Positions 1-9,366 are shown, counted from the stretch's first letter. The stretch: DNA of 17,757 nt from an uncultured Lutibacter sp. (GCA_913061425.1 CAJXUO010000002.1:1-17757); one strand, 5' to 3'. Notes: a model not told the origin generated them from the sequence alone. Translations and numbers: made by a program.

Positions 1-1
1 T

Positions 2-55
2 GTGAAAGTAAAAGTAGGACAGCAATTAGGAAGTTACAGAATTGTAAAAGAATAA
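2..55 (+). CDS. C-terminal end of an unidentified protein (partial)
   Basis: An open frame enters from the left edge and ends at TAA 53-55, giving the tail VKVKVGQQLGSYRIVKE. A strong terminator-like hairpin follows 22 bases later, so a plus-strand gene very probably ends here. A second frame (codons from position 1, stop at 58-60) is also open, but its Arg/Lys/Cys-rich peptide looks less protein-like than the alternating Val/Lys pattern of this one. Seventeen residues are too few to name a family. Confidence 0.4.
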   Translation: MKVKVGQQLGSYRIVKE

Positions 56-77
56 TTTAGATTCTATATATTTATTT

Positions 78-108
78 AAAAGCATCCGTAATTTACGGAT
101 GCTTTTTT
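78..108 (+). terminator. Rho-independent terminator of the left-edge gene
   Basis: A perfect 13-bp stem (AAAAGCATCCGTA at 78-90 with its complement at 94-106) closes a 3-nt ATT loop and runs into six T (103-108). It ends transcription from the left before the glycosyltransferase, implying that gene has its own promoter. Confidence 0.9.
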
Positions 109-111
109 AGT

Positions 112-119
112 TATATTTG
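112..119 (+). promoter_or_regulatory. Possible -7 element (TATATTTG) of the glycosyltransferase gene
   Basis: TATATTTG matches the Bacteroidota -7 consensus TAnnTTTG exactly and lies directly after the upstream terminator, where a promoter is needed. No TTG -33 box is found about 19 nt upstream; that stretch is the terminator stem. If real, transcription would begin within a few bases of the ATG at 126, giving an almost leaderless message. A single 8-mer of this kind arises by chance several times in AT-rich DNA, so this is a weak call. Confidence 0.35.
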
Positions 120-125
120 CTACCA

Positions 126-1076
126 ATGGAACTACAATTCTCAATCATAATACCAGTTTATAATCGCCCTAATGAAATAGATGAACTATTGCATAGTTTA
201 GACTTGCAATCATTTCAAAAAAAGTTTGAGATAGTTATCGTTGAAGATGGCTCTACTCAAAAAAGCGATACGATTGTTGAGAAGTATCAAGATAAATTAT
301 CAATTAAATATTTCTTTAAAGAAAATAGTGGTGCTAGTGCAAGCAGGAATTTTGGAATGCAAAATGCGACAGGAAACTATTTTATCATTTTAGATTCAGA
401 TGTTTTAGTACCAACACAGTATTTAGAAGAATTAGAAACAGTATTAACTAAAAATTATACAGATGCTTATGGCGGTGCAGATGCAGCACATTCTTCATTT
501 ACATCTATTCAAAAAGCCATAAACTATTCTATGACTTCTTTATTCACAACTGGTGGAATACGAGGGAGCAAGAATAGTGTTGGAAAATTTCAACCTAGAA
601 GTTTTAATATGGGGCTTTCGAAGATTGCTTTTGAAAAGACAAAAGGGTTTTCTGATATGCAATATGGTGAAGATATTGATTTGACCTTCAGACTTTGGGG
701 AAACAACTATGAAACTCAATTTATAGAACAGGCTTTTGTATATCACAAGCGTAGAAGCACAATAGGTCAGTTTTTTAAACAAACATTCAATTTTGGTACT
801 GCAAGACCAATATTAAATAAGAAGTATCCTACATCAGCAAAACTTACGTATTGGTTTCCTAGTTTTTTTATAATAGGATTCGATATTGCACTCATCCTGC
901 TTTTATTTGGGAAATGGTTATTTATACTTCCGTTTTTAGGATATTTTGCACTTATAGGTATAGATTCTTTATTTAAAAACAAAAATAGTACGGTTGCCTT
1001 ATTAAGTATTATCACTACGTATACTCAGTTTTTAGGATATGGTTTGGGCTTTTTAAAATCGATATTTATTAAATAA
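126..1076 (+). CDS. Family 2 glycosyltransferase, membrane-anchored
   Basis: This is a GT-A fold glycosyltransferase that should transfer a sugar from a nucleotide-sugar donor to a lipid or surface polysaccharide acceptor at the inner face of the cytoplasmic membrane. The 316-residue product opens with the family start FSIIIPVYNRP (about residues 5-15), followed by the VEDGS nucleotide-binding stretch (about 40), the metal-binding LDSD motif (about 90) and GEDIDLTFRL (about 180), which carries the usual acidic catalytic region. Two or more hydrophobic segments at about residues 235-310 anchor the C-terminus. ATG 126 is preferred over a TTG at 117, because the TTG lies inside the possible -7 promoter box and adds only three residues before the conserved start. 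The gene converges on yidC with a shared terminator between them. Donor and acceptor cannot be read from sequence. Confidence 0.88.
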   Translation: MELQFSIIIPVYNRPNEIDELLHSLDLQSFQKKFEIVIVEDGSTQKSDTIVEKYQDKLSIKYFFKENSGASASRNFGMQNATGNYFIILDSDVLVPTQYLEELETVLTKNYTDAYGGADAAHSSFTSIQKAINYSMTSLFTTGGIRGSKNSVGKFQPRSFNMGLSKIAFEKTKGFSDMQYGEDIDLTFRLWGNNYETQFIEQAFVYHKRRSTIGQFFKQTFNFGTARPILNKKYPTSAKLTYWFPSFFIIGFDIALILLLFGKWLFILPFLGYFALIGIDSLFKNKNSTVALLSIITTYTQFLGYGLGFLKSIFIK

Positions 1077-1078
1077 AA

Positions 1079-1104
1079 AAACCGAAACAATTAAGTTTCG
1101 GTTT
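1079..1104. terminator. Bidirectional terminator between glycosyltransferase and yidC
   Basis: A 10-bp stem (AAACCGAAAC 1079-1088 with GTTTCGGTTT 1095-1104) has a 6-nt loop. The A-run at 1075-1081 gives a T7 tract on the minus strand, so it is a good terminator for yidC. On the plus strand the T tract is short (TTTCT), so it serves the glycosyltransferase less well. Confidence 0.8.
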
Positions 1105-1130
1105 CTAAAATTATTTGAAGACATTGTCTT

Positions 1131-3029
1131 CTATTTCTTACCTTTTTTATTTGCTTCTTGTTGAGCTTGTGCTTGCTTCATTGCACTATCCATTTTTTCA
1201 CGAAACTTACTCTTTTTCTTCGGAGCTTTCTTTTTATTTTCTTCAATTTGAGCAAGAATTTTCTTTTCATCAATCACATAGTTCTTGATTACAAGCATTA
1301 TTGCAATTGTCAATAAGTTAGATACAAAATAATATAAACTCAAACTACTCGCATATTGATTGAAGAAAAACAACATCATAATAGGAGAGAAGTAGATCAT
1401 CATCTTCATCATCTTTTGCATGTCTGGCATCCCTTCTTGTGCAGGAGGCTGCATGTTTGCTTGCTGACTTTGATTCATTTTCATATAAAAGAAAATAGCT
1501 ACAGATGCCAATATTGGGAATAAACTCACATGACTACCGTAAAAAGGAATTTCAAAACCTAAGTTAAAAATATTATCATAAGAAGATAAATCATCTGCCC
1601 AAAGGAAACTCTTTTGACGTAAATCTATATTGGATGGGAAGAACCTAAATAACGCAAAGAAAACAGGCATTTGTAGCAATGCAGGAATACAACCTGAAAG
1701 CATACTTACTCCAGCCTTTCGTTGTACAGCCATTGTTTCTTGTTGGCGCTTCATTGCATTTTCTTTCCCAGGAAATTTCTTGTTAATCACTTCCATTTCT
1801 GGACGAATAACCTTCATTTTTGCACTTGATAAATATGATTTGTAAACCAATGGAGACATTATTATTCTAACAGCAATTGTCATTAAAATAATAATTAAAC
1901 CAAAGTTTAAAGTAAAGCTAGATAAAAATTTGAATAGATGAATGAATATATATTTGTTGATCCATCCGAAAATCCCCCAACCCATATCAGCAACTTCATC
2001 AAGATTAGTTCCTTCATATGCTTTTAAAGTACTATAGTCTGTAGGTCCGTAGTACCAATTCATTGCGTAGTCTAACTCACCATCACTTAATTCTAATGGC
2101 GCTTTTAGTTTAAATATTTTTGTAAATACAGAATCTGTTTCAGAATTTTTATATAAGTTTTCTGAAACTAAATTAGCGCTTTTGAAAGGCTTATCTGTCA
2201 TTAAAATAGAAGAGAAGAAGTGTTGTTTGTAAGCAACCCAATTCACCTCTTTTTCATTTTCATCATCATCTTGACTTAGGTAAGTAACATCACCATCTTT
2301 CTTGTAATAATACCAAGAATACATGTTTTCTGACTTGATACTTTTCTCGTTTCTATAACCAGTTAAATCCCATTCTAAACTTACAGGATGTGAAGTATTG
2401 AAAACAGTACCTAAACCTTGTGAACGGACAGTAAAATCAACCATATAATCATTTGGCTTGATCTCATATCTATATTCTAAATATTTACCTCCATCTACTT
2501 TCAATTTCATTGACAGCACTTGATTGTCTCCATTTTGTGTTAATGAAGGCTCAAAGTTGAGGTCTTTGGTATTTAAAATTCTATTTCCAGTAGTTCCAAA
2601 ATTAATATTAAAAAGAGAATTCTCTTTTTGAATTAATCTAACAGGAAGTGAATCGTATGTGTTGTAGTTTTTTAGGTACGCCTCTTTTATTTGCCCACCC
2701 TTATTAGCGATAGTCAACTTTAGCAATTCATTCTCTATAACAGTTGTTGTTTCTGAAGAGATTGCAGCAGAATTAGCAAATGATCCTAAATCATTTTGTG
2801 CAGTTAAAAGTTTGATAGAGTCAGAAACTACTTCGATCGTTTTTTGTGTTTCAGCGAGCGGAATAAATGCTTCTTTTTGAACTTTGTTGATAGAATCTTG
2901 AATTCTTTCAGTAGTTGCTTTTTCTAGTTCTTCAGGTGTTGGTTGGTTGGTGTAAATCCAATACATTCCAATAGCACCCAATAAAATAAATCCTATTAAA
3001 CTATTTATGTCAAATTTTTTTTGTTCCAT
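1131..3029 (-). CDS. yidC: Membrane protein insertase YidC
   Basis: YidC inserts and folds inner-membrane proteins, alone or with SecYEG. The 632-residue protein has the Gram-negative layout: an N-terminal transmembrane helix (about residues 10-28), a large periplasmic beta-rich domain (about 60-340), and a C-terminal insertase core of several helices from about 360 to 585. The core holds TIAVRIIMSPL, whose Arg388 corresponds to the groove arginine (R366) of the E. coli protein, and the SGCIPALLQMPVFFALFRFF helix (about 443-462). A Lys-rich tail (about 595-632) probably contacts the ribosome. Length fits Bacteroidota YidC and nothing is missing. The gene is transcribed in the same direction as pyrG but 198 bp away, with a hairpin element between them. 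Unlike the common dnaA-rpmH-rnpA-yidC cluster, rnpA is absent here. Confidence 0.97.
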   Translation of the reverse strand: MEQKKFDINSLIGFILLGAIGMYWIYTNQPTPEELEKATTERIQDSINKVQKEAFIPLAETQKTIEVVSDSIKLLTAQNDLGSFANSAAISSETTTVIENELLKLTIANKGGQIKEAYLKNYNTYDSLPVRLIQKENSLFNINFGTTGNRILNTKDLNFEPSLTQNGDNQVLSMKLKVDGGKYLEYRYEIKPNDYMVDFTVRSQGLGTVFNTSHPVSLEWDLTGYRNEKSIKSENMYSWYYYKKDGDVTYLSQDDDENEKEVNWVAYKQHFFSSILMTDKPFKSANLVSENLYKNSETDSVFTKIFKLKAPLELSDGELDYAMNWYYGPTDYSTLKAYEGTNLDEVADMGWGIFGWINKYIFIHLFKFLSSFTLNFGLIIILMTIAVRIIMSPLVYKSYLSSAKMKVIRPEMEVINKKFPGKENAMKRQQETMAVQRKAGVSMLSGCIPALLQMPVFFALFRFFPSNIDLRQKSFLWADDLSSYDNIFNLGFEIPFYGSHVSLFPILASVAIFFYMKMNQSQQANMQPPAQEGMPDMQKMMKMMIYFSPIMMLFFFNQYASSLSLYYFVSNLLTIAIMLVIKNYVIDEKKILAQIEENKKKAPKKKSKFREKMDSAMKQAQAQQEANKKGKK

Positions 3030-3084
3030 ATTCTAAAATTGTCATCTTGTCATATTCGTTTTGTGATATCCACAAAAAGTCCGA

Positions 3085-3092
3085 CAAAAGTA
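3085..3092 (-). promoter_or_regulatory. Possible -7 element upstream of yidC
   Basis: On the minus strand this reads TACTTTTG, matching TAnnTTTG and identical to the box before pyrG. It would start transcription about 50 nt before the yidC ATG. No TTG lies at the expected 19-nt spacing, so the evidence is positional plus one box only. Confidence 0.4.
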
Positions 3093-3137
3093 GTGTTTTT
3101 TGTTTGATTATTTAACTTGTTATTTTTCATTTCACGT

Positions 3138-3225
3138 ACTTCGACTACGCTTGGTAACCACTGCTCAATGACCATTACTGTAAATTTGTTGGTTTAAGAT
3201 ACAGGTTGCTGAGCGTAGTCGAAGT
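3138..3225. repeat. REP/BIME-like inverted repeat between pyrG and yidC
   Basis: Two arms face each other: ACTTCGACTACGCT at 3138-3151 and its exact complement at 3212-3225, separated by 60 nt. The match continues inward to 22 positions per arm (3138-3159 and 3204-3225), with three transition differences that would be G-U pairs in a plus-strand RNA and A-C mismatches in a minus-strand RNA. The arm sequence is much richer in G and C than its surroundings and resembles a dispersed TTCGACTNCGCT-type intergenic repeat that I recall from Flavobacteriaceae genomes. The right arm ends 2 bases before the pyrG stop codon, so the element forms the pyrG 3' untranslated region. Only one copy is present in this window; membership of a repeat family is inferred from memory of related genomes. 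Confidence 0.75.
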
Positions 3226-3227
3226 AA

Positions 3228-4885
<1,658 letters not shown>

Positions 4886-4887
<2 letters not shown>

Positions 4888-4928
4888 AAAAAGAATCCTT
4901 TAAAACGTAAATAAATTTTAAAGGATTC
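4886..4928 (-). terminator. Rho-independent terminator after the DoxX gene
   Basis: A 13-bp perfect stem (GAATCCTTTAAAA at 4893-4905 with its complement at 4916-4928) has a 10-nt loop. The A-run at 4886-4892 becomes a T7 tract on the minus strand, so this terminates the minus-strand DoxX gene that ends at 4950. Confidence 0.88.
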
Positions 4929-4949
4929 ACAAATTGTTTTAAATCAGGT

Positions 4950-5369
4950 TTATGACCTAACTCCAGTTTTTCTATCAATAGAATATTTCCCTGCTCCGTT
5001 TAAGAATAATAGTAGAAAACCTATTCCGTAAATAAATGCTTTTTCTCCAGAATTTCCACCAACAAGATTCATATTATGAGCAAATATAAAACCAACAAAC
5101 ATTACTATTGTTAATCCAAGAGCATGAAATCTAGTGTATAGACCTAAGATTATTGCCAAAGCACCAAAAGTTTCAAAAGAAGTAACCAAAATATAACTGG
5201 CTTCGTTACCAATGCCAATAACGTCTGGAAATGAATGAAATTTAGTGTCGTAATTTATTAGTTTATTCCAGCCATGTGCGTAAATCATTGTTGCGCCAAA
5301 AGCAATTCGTACTAATAGTAAGCCTAAATCTTTGTTAAGAGGTATAAAGTTAAATTTAAGTAAGTTCAT
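4950..5369 (-). CDS. DoxX family integral membrane protein
   Basis: The 139-residue protein has four hydrophobic segments (about residues 13-32, 55-78, 82-100 and 108-125) and the DoxX pattern: LGLLLVRIAFGATMIYAHGWNK at the start, then ETFGALAIILGLYTR and an AHNMNL loop before the last helix. The first and second segments with the HGWNK turn are what identify the family. DoxX-like proteins are small inner-membrane proteins of largely unknown function, some tied to thiol or oxidative stress. The gene follows the 159-residue unknown gene by 38 nt on the same strand, so the two may be co-transcribed, and it ends at its own terminator. Confidence 0.85.
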   Translation of the reverse strand: MNLLKFNFIPLNKDLGLLLVRIAFGATMIYAHGWNKLINYDTKFHSFPDVIGIGNEASYILVTSFETFGALAIILGLYTRFHALGLTIVMFVGFIFAHNMNLVGGNSGEKAFIYGIGFLLLFLNGAGKYSIDRKTGVRS

Positions 5370-5407
5370 AAATTATGAAGTTTTTTTAGTTGAAGTGTAA
5401 ATATAAA

Positions 5408-5887
5408 TTAAATATCCTCAAGTTTTTGAATTTCTATTTCAAAATCATATTGTAAATCTTCGTGTAGCGTTTCTAATATTTTTCTGATGAATGTGATTTG
5501 CCTGTAATAAGAGTTTTGTAGTTGCGCACTTTTTTTAATAGTAGGTTTAAAGTTTTTTAGTTTAGTACAAAAATAGAGTAGGAGTTCAACTTCCGTTTCT
5601 TTCTTTTTAGAATAGCGAATATACTTTTTGATAGTCGTGAGGATTCTTCGAACACTTTTTCTAATAAAAAAATAACTTTTTCTATTGATGTTCTCAAATT
5701 GCTCATCAATTTCTTCTTTTATACCTTTTATATATTGTTCCTCATCATTATTCTCAAAAAGTAAGTACATCAATAACTCTTTATTTTCTTTTTTAAAACG
5801 TACCAAACGCAAGCATAACTCTAACAACTCATTTTGTGAGCGATGATTTAATTCGGTCTTTATTTCTTTGAGAGTTGAGGGTTTCAT
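5408..5887 (-). CDS. Uncharacterised helical basic protein
   Basis: I do not recognise this family with confidence. The 159-residue product has no signal peptide or membrane helix. It is predicted to be almost entirely helical, with amphipathic stretches rich in Lys, Glu and Leu throughout. Repeated Leu/Ile spacing at about residues 5-60 and 95-159 suggests a helical bundle or coiled coil. A strongly basic, aromatic centre (about 68-95, RKSYFFIRKSVRR onward) could bind nucleic acid or another acidic partner, which is only a guess. No catalytic motif is seen. Base composition and codon use look like the neighbours. It starts a minus-strand unit with the DoxX gene and is divergent from rpmH. 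Confidence 0.7.
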   Translation of the reverse strand: MKPSTLKEIKTELNHRSQNELLELCLRLVRFKKENKELLMYLLFENNDEEQYIKGIKEEIDEQFENINRKSYFFIRKSVRRILTTIKKYIRYSKKKETEVELLLYFCTKLKNFKPTIKKSAQLQNSYYRQITFIRKILETLHEDLQYDFEIEIQKLEDI

Positions 5888-5958
5888 TTTATTAGAATTA
5901 ACTATTTTTTTTCAAAGTATTTTATAGAGGCTTATATATAAACGAAATTACAGATTTT

Positions 5959-5998
5959 AATCTAAAAAAGTTTTAGATTTGCACTTCTTTTTTAGATT
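5959..5998. repeat. Three copies of a 9-mer (AATCTAAAA / TTTTAGATT) between divergent genes
   Basis: AATCTAAAA occurs at 5959-5967 and its complement TTTTAGATT at 5971-5979 and 5990-5998. The first pair forms a 9-bp inverted repeat around AAG; the second and third are direct repeats 19 bp apart, nearly two helical turns. The cluster lies 46 bp upstream of the rpmH -33 box and about 70 bp before the divergent 159-residue gene. It could be a set of binding sites for a dimeric regulator; nothing shows this directly. Confidence 0.45.
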
Positions 5999-6043
5999 AG
6001 GAAAGCGTGAGTAAATATTTTTATTTTTTTTATAAAATAGTGC

Positions 6044-6073
6044 TTGTTAGAAGAAAAAGGATTTGTATATTTG
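6044..6073 (+). promoter_or_regulatory. rpmH promoter (TTG-N19-TATATTTG)
   Basis: TTG at 6044-6046, exactly 19 nt, then TATATTTG at 6066-6073: an ideal match to the Bacteroidota housekeeping promoter. Transcription should begin near 6080, giving a leader of about 65 nt before the rpmH ATG at 6147. The leader is A-rich near the start codon, as is common where Shine-Dalgarno sites are not used. Confidence 0.85.
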
Positions 6074-6146
6074 CCCCACTTTTAGCAGAAGATTATGCTA
6101 TTTAAGGTAACACAAGAAGTTTAAAAGAATTAAAAAAATATAAGTA

Positions 6147-6308
6147 ATGCCGAAAAGAACGTACCAACCCTCGAAGAGAAAGAAAAGAAACAAACATGGT
6201 TTCAGAGAAAGAATGGCATCTGCTAATGGTAGAAAAGTTCTAGCTAGAAGAAGAGCTAAAGGTAGAAAGAGATTAAGTGTTTCTTCAGACCCTCGACCAA
6301 AAAAATAA
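6147..6308 (+). CDS. rpmH: Large ribosomal subunit protein bL34
   Basis: bL34 is a small, very basic structural protein of the 50S subunit that sits among the 23S rRNA helices. The 53-residue product reads [20 protein letters not shown] at its start, continues through [20 protein letters not shown], and ends in a short [10 protein letters not shown] tail. The first 44 residues match the universal L34 pattern; the tail is a typical small extension. The gene stands alone, with a strong promoter and its own terminator, and is not followed by rnpA or dnaA, which flank it in many bacteria. Identification is certain despite the short length. Confidence 0.98.
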   Translation: MPKRTYQPSKRKKRNKHGFRERMASANGRKVLARRRAKGRKRLSVSSDPRPKK

Positions 6309-6330
6309 TGAATCTATAAGAATCATATAT

Positions 6331-6364
6331 AAGGTGTTACTGTTTTTCAGTAACACCTTTTTTT
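6331..6364 (+). terminator. Rho-independent terminator after rpmH
   Basis: A perfect 12-bp stem (AAGGTGTTACTG 6331-6342 with its complement 6348-6359) closes a T5 loop and runs into seven T (6358-6364). It makes rpmH a single-gene unit and separates it from carB. Confidence 0.92.
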
Positions 6365-6451
6365 ATGTCTTTTAATAAGTTCTAATAACTAATTTTTTGT
6401 CTAAACAACAAAATTATAATATTTACAATCTAGAAAATTTTATCCTATCCA

Positions 6452-9301
6452 ATGCCAAAAAATAATTCAATAAAATCAGTTTTAATTATAGGTTCAGGAC
6501 CTATTGTAATTGGTCAAGCATGTGAATTTGATTATTCAGGAACTCAAGCAATTCGTTCAATAAGAGAAGAAGGTATTGAAGTTATTTTAATCAACTCCAA
6601 TCCAGCAACTATCATGACTGATCCAACAACTGCGGATCACGTGTATTTAAAACCGTTAACAACAAAATCTATTATAGATATTTTACGAATTCATCAAGTA
6701 GATGCTGTTTTGCCAACTATGGGAGGACAAACGGCGTTGAATTTATGTATAGAAGCTCAAGAAAAAGGGATTTGGGATGATTTTAATGTAGAGTTGATAG
6801 GTGTAGATATTGATGCAATTGAGATTACAGAAGATAGAGAGAAGTTTAGAAAACTGATGCTTGAAATTGGTATTCCAATGGCTCCACAAGCTACTGCAAC
6901 ATCATTTTTAAAAGGCAAAGAGATTGCACAAGAATTTGGTTTTCCTTTAGTAATTAGAGCTTCTTATACTCTAGGAGGAGCAGGAGCAGGGATTGTTTAT
7001 AAGCCTGAAGATTTTGATGAAATGTTGAGTAGAGGTTTAGAGATTTCACCAATTCATGAGGTGATGATTGATAAAGCTTTATTGGGATGGAAAGAATACG
7101 AATTAGAATTATTGAGAGATAAGAATGATAATGTAGTTATCATTTGTGCAATTGAAAATATGGATCCTATGGGAATTCATACAGGAGATTCTATTACCGT
7201 TGCGCCTGCAATGACATTAAGTGATACGACTTATCAAAGAATGCGCGATATGGCAATTCATATGATGCGTTCTATTGGCGATTTTGCTGGAGGATGTAAC
7301 GTACAGTTTGCAGTTTCACCAGATGAAAAAGAAGATATTATTGCGATTGAAATTAATCCACGAGTATCTCGTTCATCTGCACTAGCAAGTAAAGCAACAG
7401 GATATCCTATTGCAAAGATTGCTTCAAAATTAGCTCTTGGTTATCATTTAGATGAACTTGACAATCAAATTACAAAAACGACTTCGGCTTTATTTGAACC
7501 AACATTAGATTATGTAATTGTAAAAATTCCTCGTTGGAACTTTGACAAATTTGAAGGTTCTGACAGAACATTAGGATTGCAAATGAAATCGGTGGGAGAA
7601 GTAATGGGAATTGGGCGTTCGTTTCAAGAAGCATTACATAAAGCGACTCAATCATTAGAAATACAAAGAAATGGACTTGGTGCTGATGGAAAAGGGTATA
7701 AAGATTACGATACAATTATAAGTAAGCTAAAATACGCTAGTTGGGATAGAGTGTTTGTGATTTATGATGCCATTAAGATGGGAATTCCAATGAGTACCAT
7801 TCATGAAGTTACTAAAATTGATATGTGGTTCTTGAGACAGTATGAAGAGTTATATGCAATAGAAAAAGAAATCTCTACGTATCAATTAGATACTTTACCA
7901 AAAGATTTATTACTTGAGGCGAAGCAAAAAGGATATGGTGATCGACAGATTGCTCATATGTTGAGTAGTCTAGAAAGTGAAGTTTACAACAAGCGTAAGG
8001 AGTTAAATATCAATAGAGTATACAAGTTAGTTGATACGTGTGCTGCAGAATTTAATGCAGAAACTCCTTATTATTATTCGACTTTTGAAAACAATATGAT
8101 TGTTGATGGTAAAGCATATGCAGATAATGAAAGCGTAGTTACTAAAAAGAAAAAAATTGTAGTTCTTGGATCTGGACCAAATAGAATAGGTCAAGGAATT
8201 GAGTTTGATTATTGTTGTGTGCATGGTGTGTTGGCAGCACGTGAAGCTGGATATGAAACCATAATGATCAACTGTAATCCTGAAACAGTTTCTACAGATT
8301 TTGATATTTCAGACAAGTTGTATTTTGAACCGGTTTTCTGGGAACATATTTACGATATTATTCAGCATGAAAAACCTGAAGGAGTTATTGTTCAATTAGG
8401 AGGGCAAACCGCATTGAAACTGGCCGAAAAGTTAGAAAAACATGGTGTAAAAATTATTGGTACTAGTTTTGAAGCATTAGATTTAGCAGAAGATAGAGGC
8501 CGTTTCTCTAAATTATTAACAGACTTAAAAATACCTTTTCCTCAATTTGGAACGGCTACAAATGCAGAAGAAGCGATGGTTATTGCAGATGAATTAGATT
8601 TCCCAATCTTAGTAAGGCCATCGTATGTTCTTGGAGGTCAGGGAATGAAAATTGTAATTAATAAGGAAGAACTTGAAAAGCATGTTACTGACTTACATCG
8701 AAAAATGCCTGGAAATGTATTGTTACTAGATCATTATTTGGACGGCGCTATAGAAGCAGAAGCAGATGCAATATGTGATGCTGATGGAAATGTGTATATC
8801 ATTGGGATTATGGAGCATATAGAGCCTTGTGGTGTGCATTCTGGGGATTCTAACGCTACGTTACCTCCATTTAATCTTGGGGAATTTGTAATGCAACAAA
8901 TTAAAGACCATACGATTAATATTGCTAGAGCATTGAAAACTGTTGGATTGATGAATATTCAATTTGCAGTAAAAGATGATACTGTTTTTATTATCGAAGC
9001 CAATCCTAGAGCTTCTAGAACAGTTCCGTTTATTGCAAAAGCATACCAAGAGCCTTATGTAAATTATGCAACTAAAGTAATGCTTGGAGTCAATAAAGTG
9101 ACAGATTTTAATTTCAATCCGAAATTGGATGGATACGCTATAAAACAGCCCGTTTTTTCATTCGATAAATTTCCTAATGTTGATAAGAATTTAGGACCAG
9201 AAATGAAATCTACAGGAGAAAGTATTCTATTTATTGATAGTTTAAAAGATGATCAATTCTACGAATTATATTCTCGTAGAAAAATGTATTTGAGTAAATA
9301 A
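6452..9301 (+). CDS. carB: Carbamoyl-phosphate synthase large subunit, lacking the allosteric domain
   Basis: CarB makes carbamoyl phosphate from bicarbonate, two ATP and ammonia delivered by the glutaminase subunit CarA, feeding arginine and pyrimidine synthesis. The protein shows the duplicated architecture: GSGPIVIGQACEFDYSG (about residues 13-30) opens the first ATP-grasp half, and GSGPNRIGQGIEFDY (about 572) the second. Both halves carry the ATP-grasp signatures (RASYTLGGAGAG, IEINPRVSRSSALASKATG; RPSYVLGGQGM, IEANPRASRTVPF), with the oligomerisation domain between them. The 949 residues end just after MKSTGE (about 918-923), where the E. coli enzyme (1073 residues) continues into its MGS-like domain that binds UMP and ornithine. 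No downstream frame encodes that domain, so this is not a frameshift. CarA is outside the window. Confidence 0.97.
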   Translation: MPKNNSIKSVLIIGSGPIVIGQACEFDYSGTQAIRSIREEGIEVILINSNPATIMTDPTTADHVYLKPLTTKSIIDILRIHQVDAVLPTMGGQTALNLCIEAQEKGIWDDFNVELIGVDIDAIEITEDREKFRKLMLEIGIPMAPQATATSFLKGKEIAQEFGFPLVIRASYTLGGAGAGIVYKPEDFDEMLSRGLEISPIHEVMIDKALLGWKEYELELLRDKNDNVVIICAIENMDPMGIHTGDSITVAPAMTLSDTTYQRMRDMAIHMMRSIGDFAGGCNVQFAVSPDEKEDIIAIEINPRVSRSSALASKATGYPIAKIASKLALGYHLDELDNQITKTTSALFEPTLDYVIVKIPRWNFDKFEGSDRTLGLQMKSVGEVMGIGRSFQEALHKATQSLEIQRNGLGADGKGYKDYDTIISKLKYASWDRVFVIYDAIKMGIPMSTIHEVTKIDMWFLRQYEELYAIEKEISTYQLDTLPKDLLLEAKQKGYGDRQIAHMLSSLESEVYNKRKELNINRVYKLVDTCAAEFNAETPYYYSTFENNMIVDGKAYADNESVVTKKKKIVVLGSGPNRIGQGIEFDYCCVHGVLAAREAGYETIMINCNPETVSTDFDISDKLYFEPVFWEHIYDIIQHEKPEGVIVQLGGQTALKLAEKLEKHGVKIIGTSFEALDLAEDRGRFSKLLTDLKIPFPQFGTATNAEEAMVIADELDFPILVRPSYVLGGQGMKIVINKEELEKHVTDLHRKMPGNVLLLDHYLDGAIEAEADAICDADGNVYIIGIMEHIEPCGVHSGDSNATLPPFNLGEFVMQQIKDHTINIARALKTVGLMNIQFAVKDDTVFIIEANPRASRTVPFIAKAYQEPYVNYATKVMLGVNKVTDFNFNPKLDGYAIKQPVFSFDKFPNVDKNLGPEMKSTGESILFIDSLKDDQFYELYSRRKMYLSK

Positions 9302-9366
9302 GTAGTTTTTTTAATACATTAATTATTTAGGGTATTTCTTTAACAAGCTGTTCTATATTATATTGC

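Noticed and set aside
117..125. TTG start adding three residues to the glycosyltransferase
   Set aside because: The TTG is part of the possible -7 promoter box, and the conserved protein start begins just after the ATG at 126.
3059..3077. TTTTGTG/CACAAAA dyad upstream of yidC as an operator
   Set aside because: A 7-bp inverted repeat with a 5-nt gap is expected by chance in a window of this size and there is no second copy.
8027..8224. Minus-strand open frame inside carB, and similar ones inside pyrG, lon, def and yidC
   Set aside because: These are opposite-strand shadows of strongly conserved genes, with no recognisable protein features or start signals.
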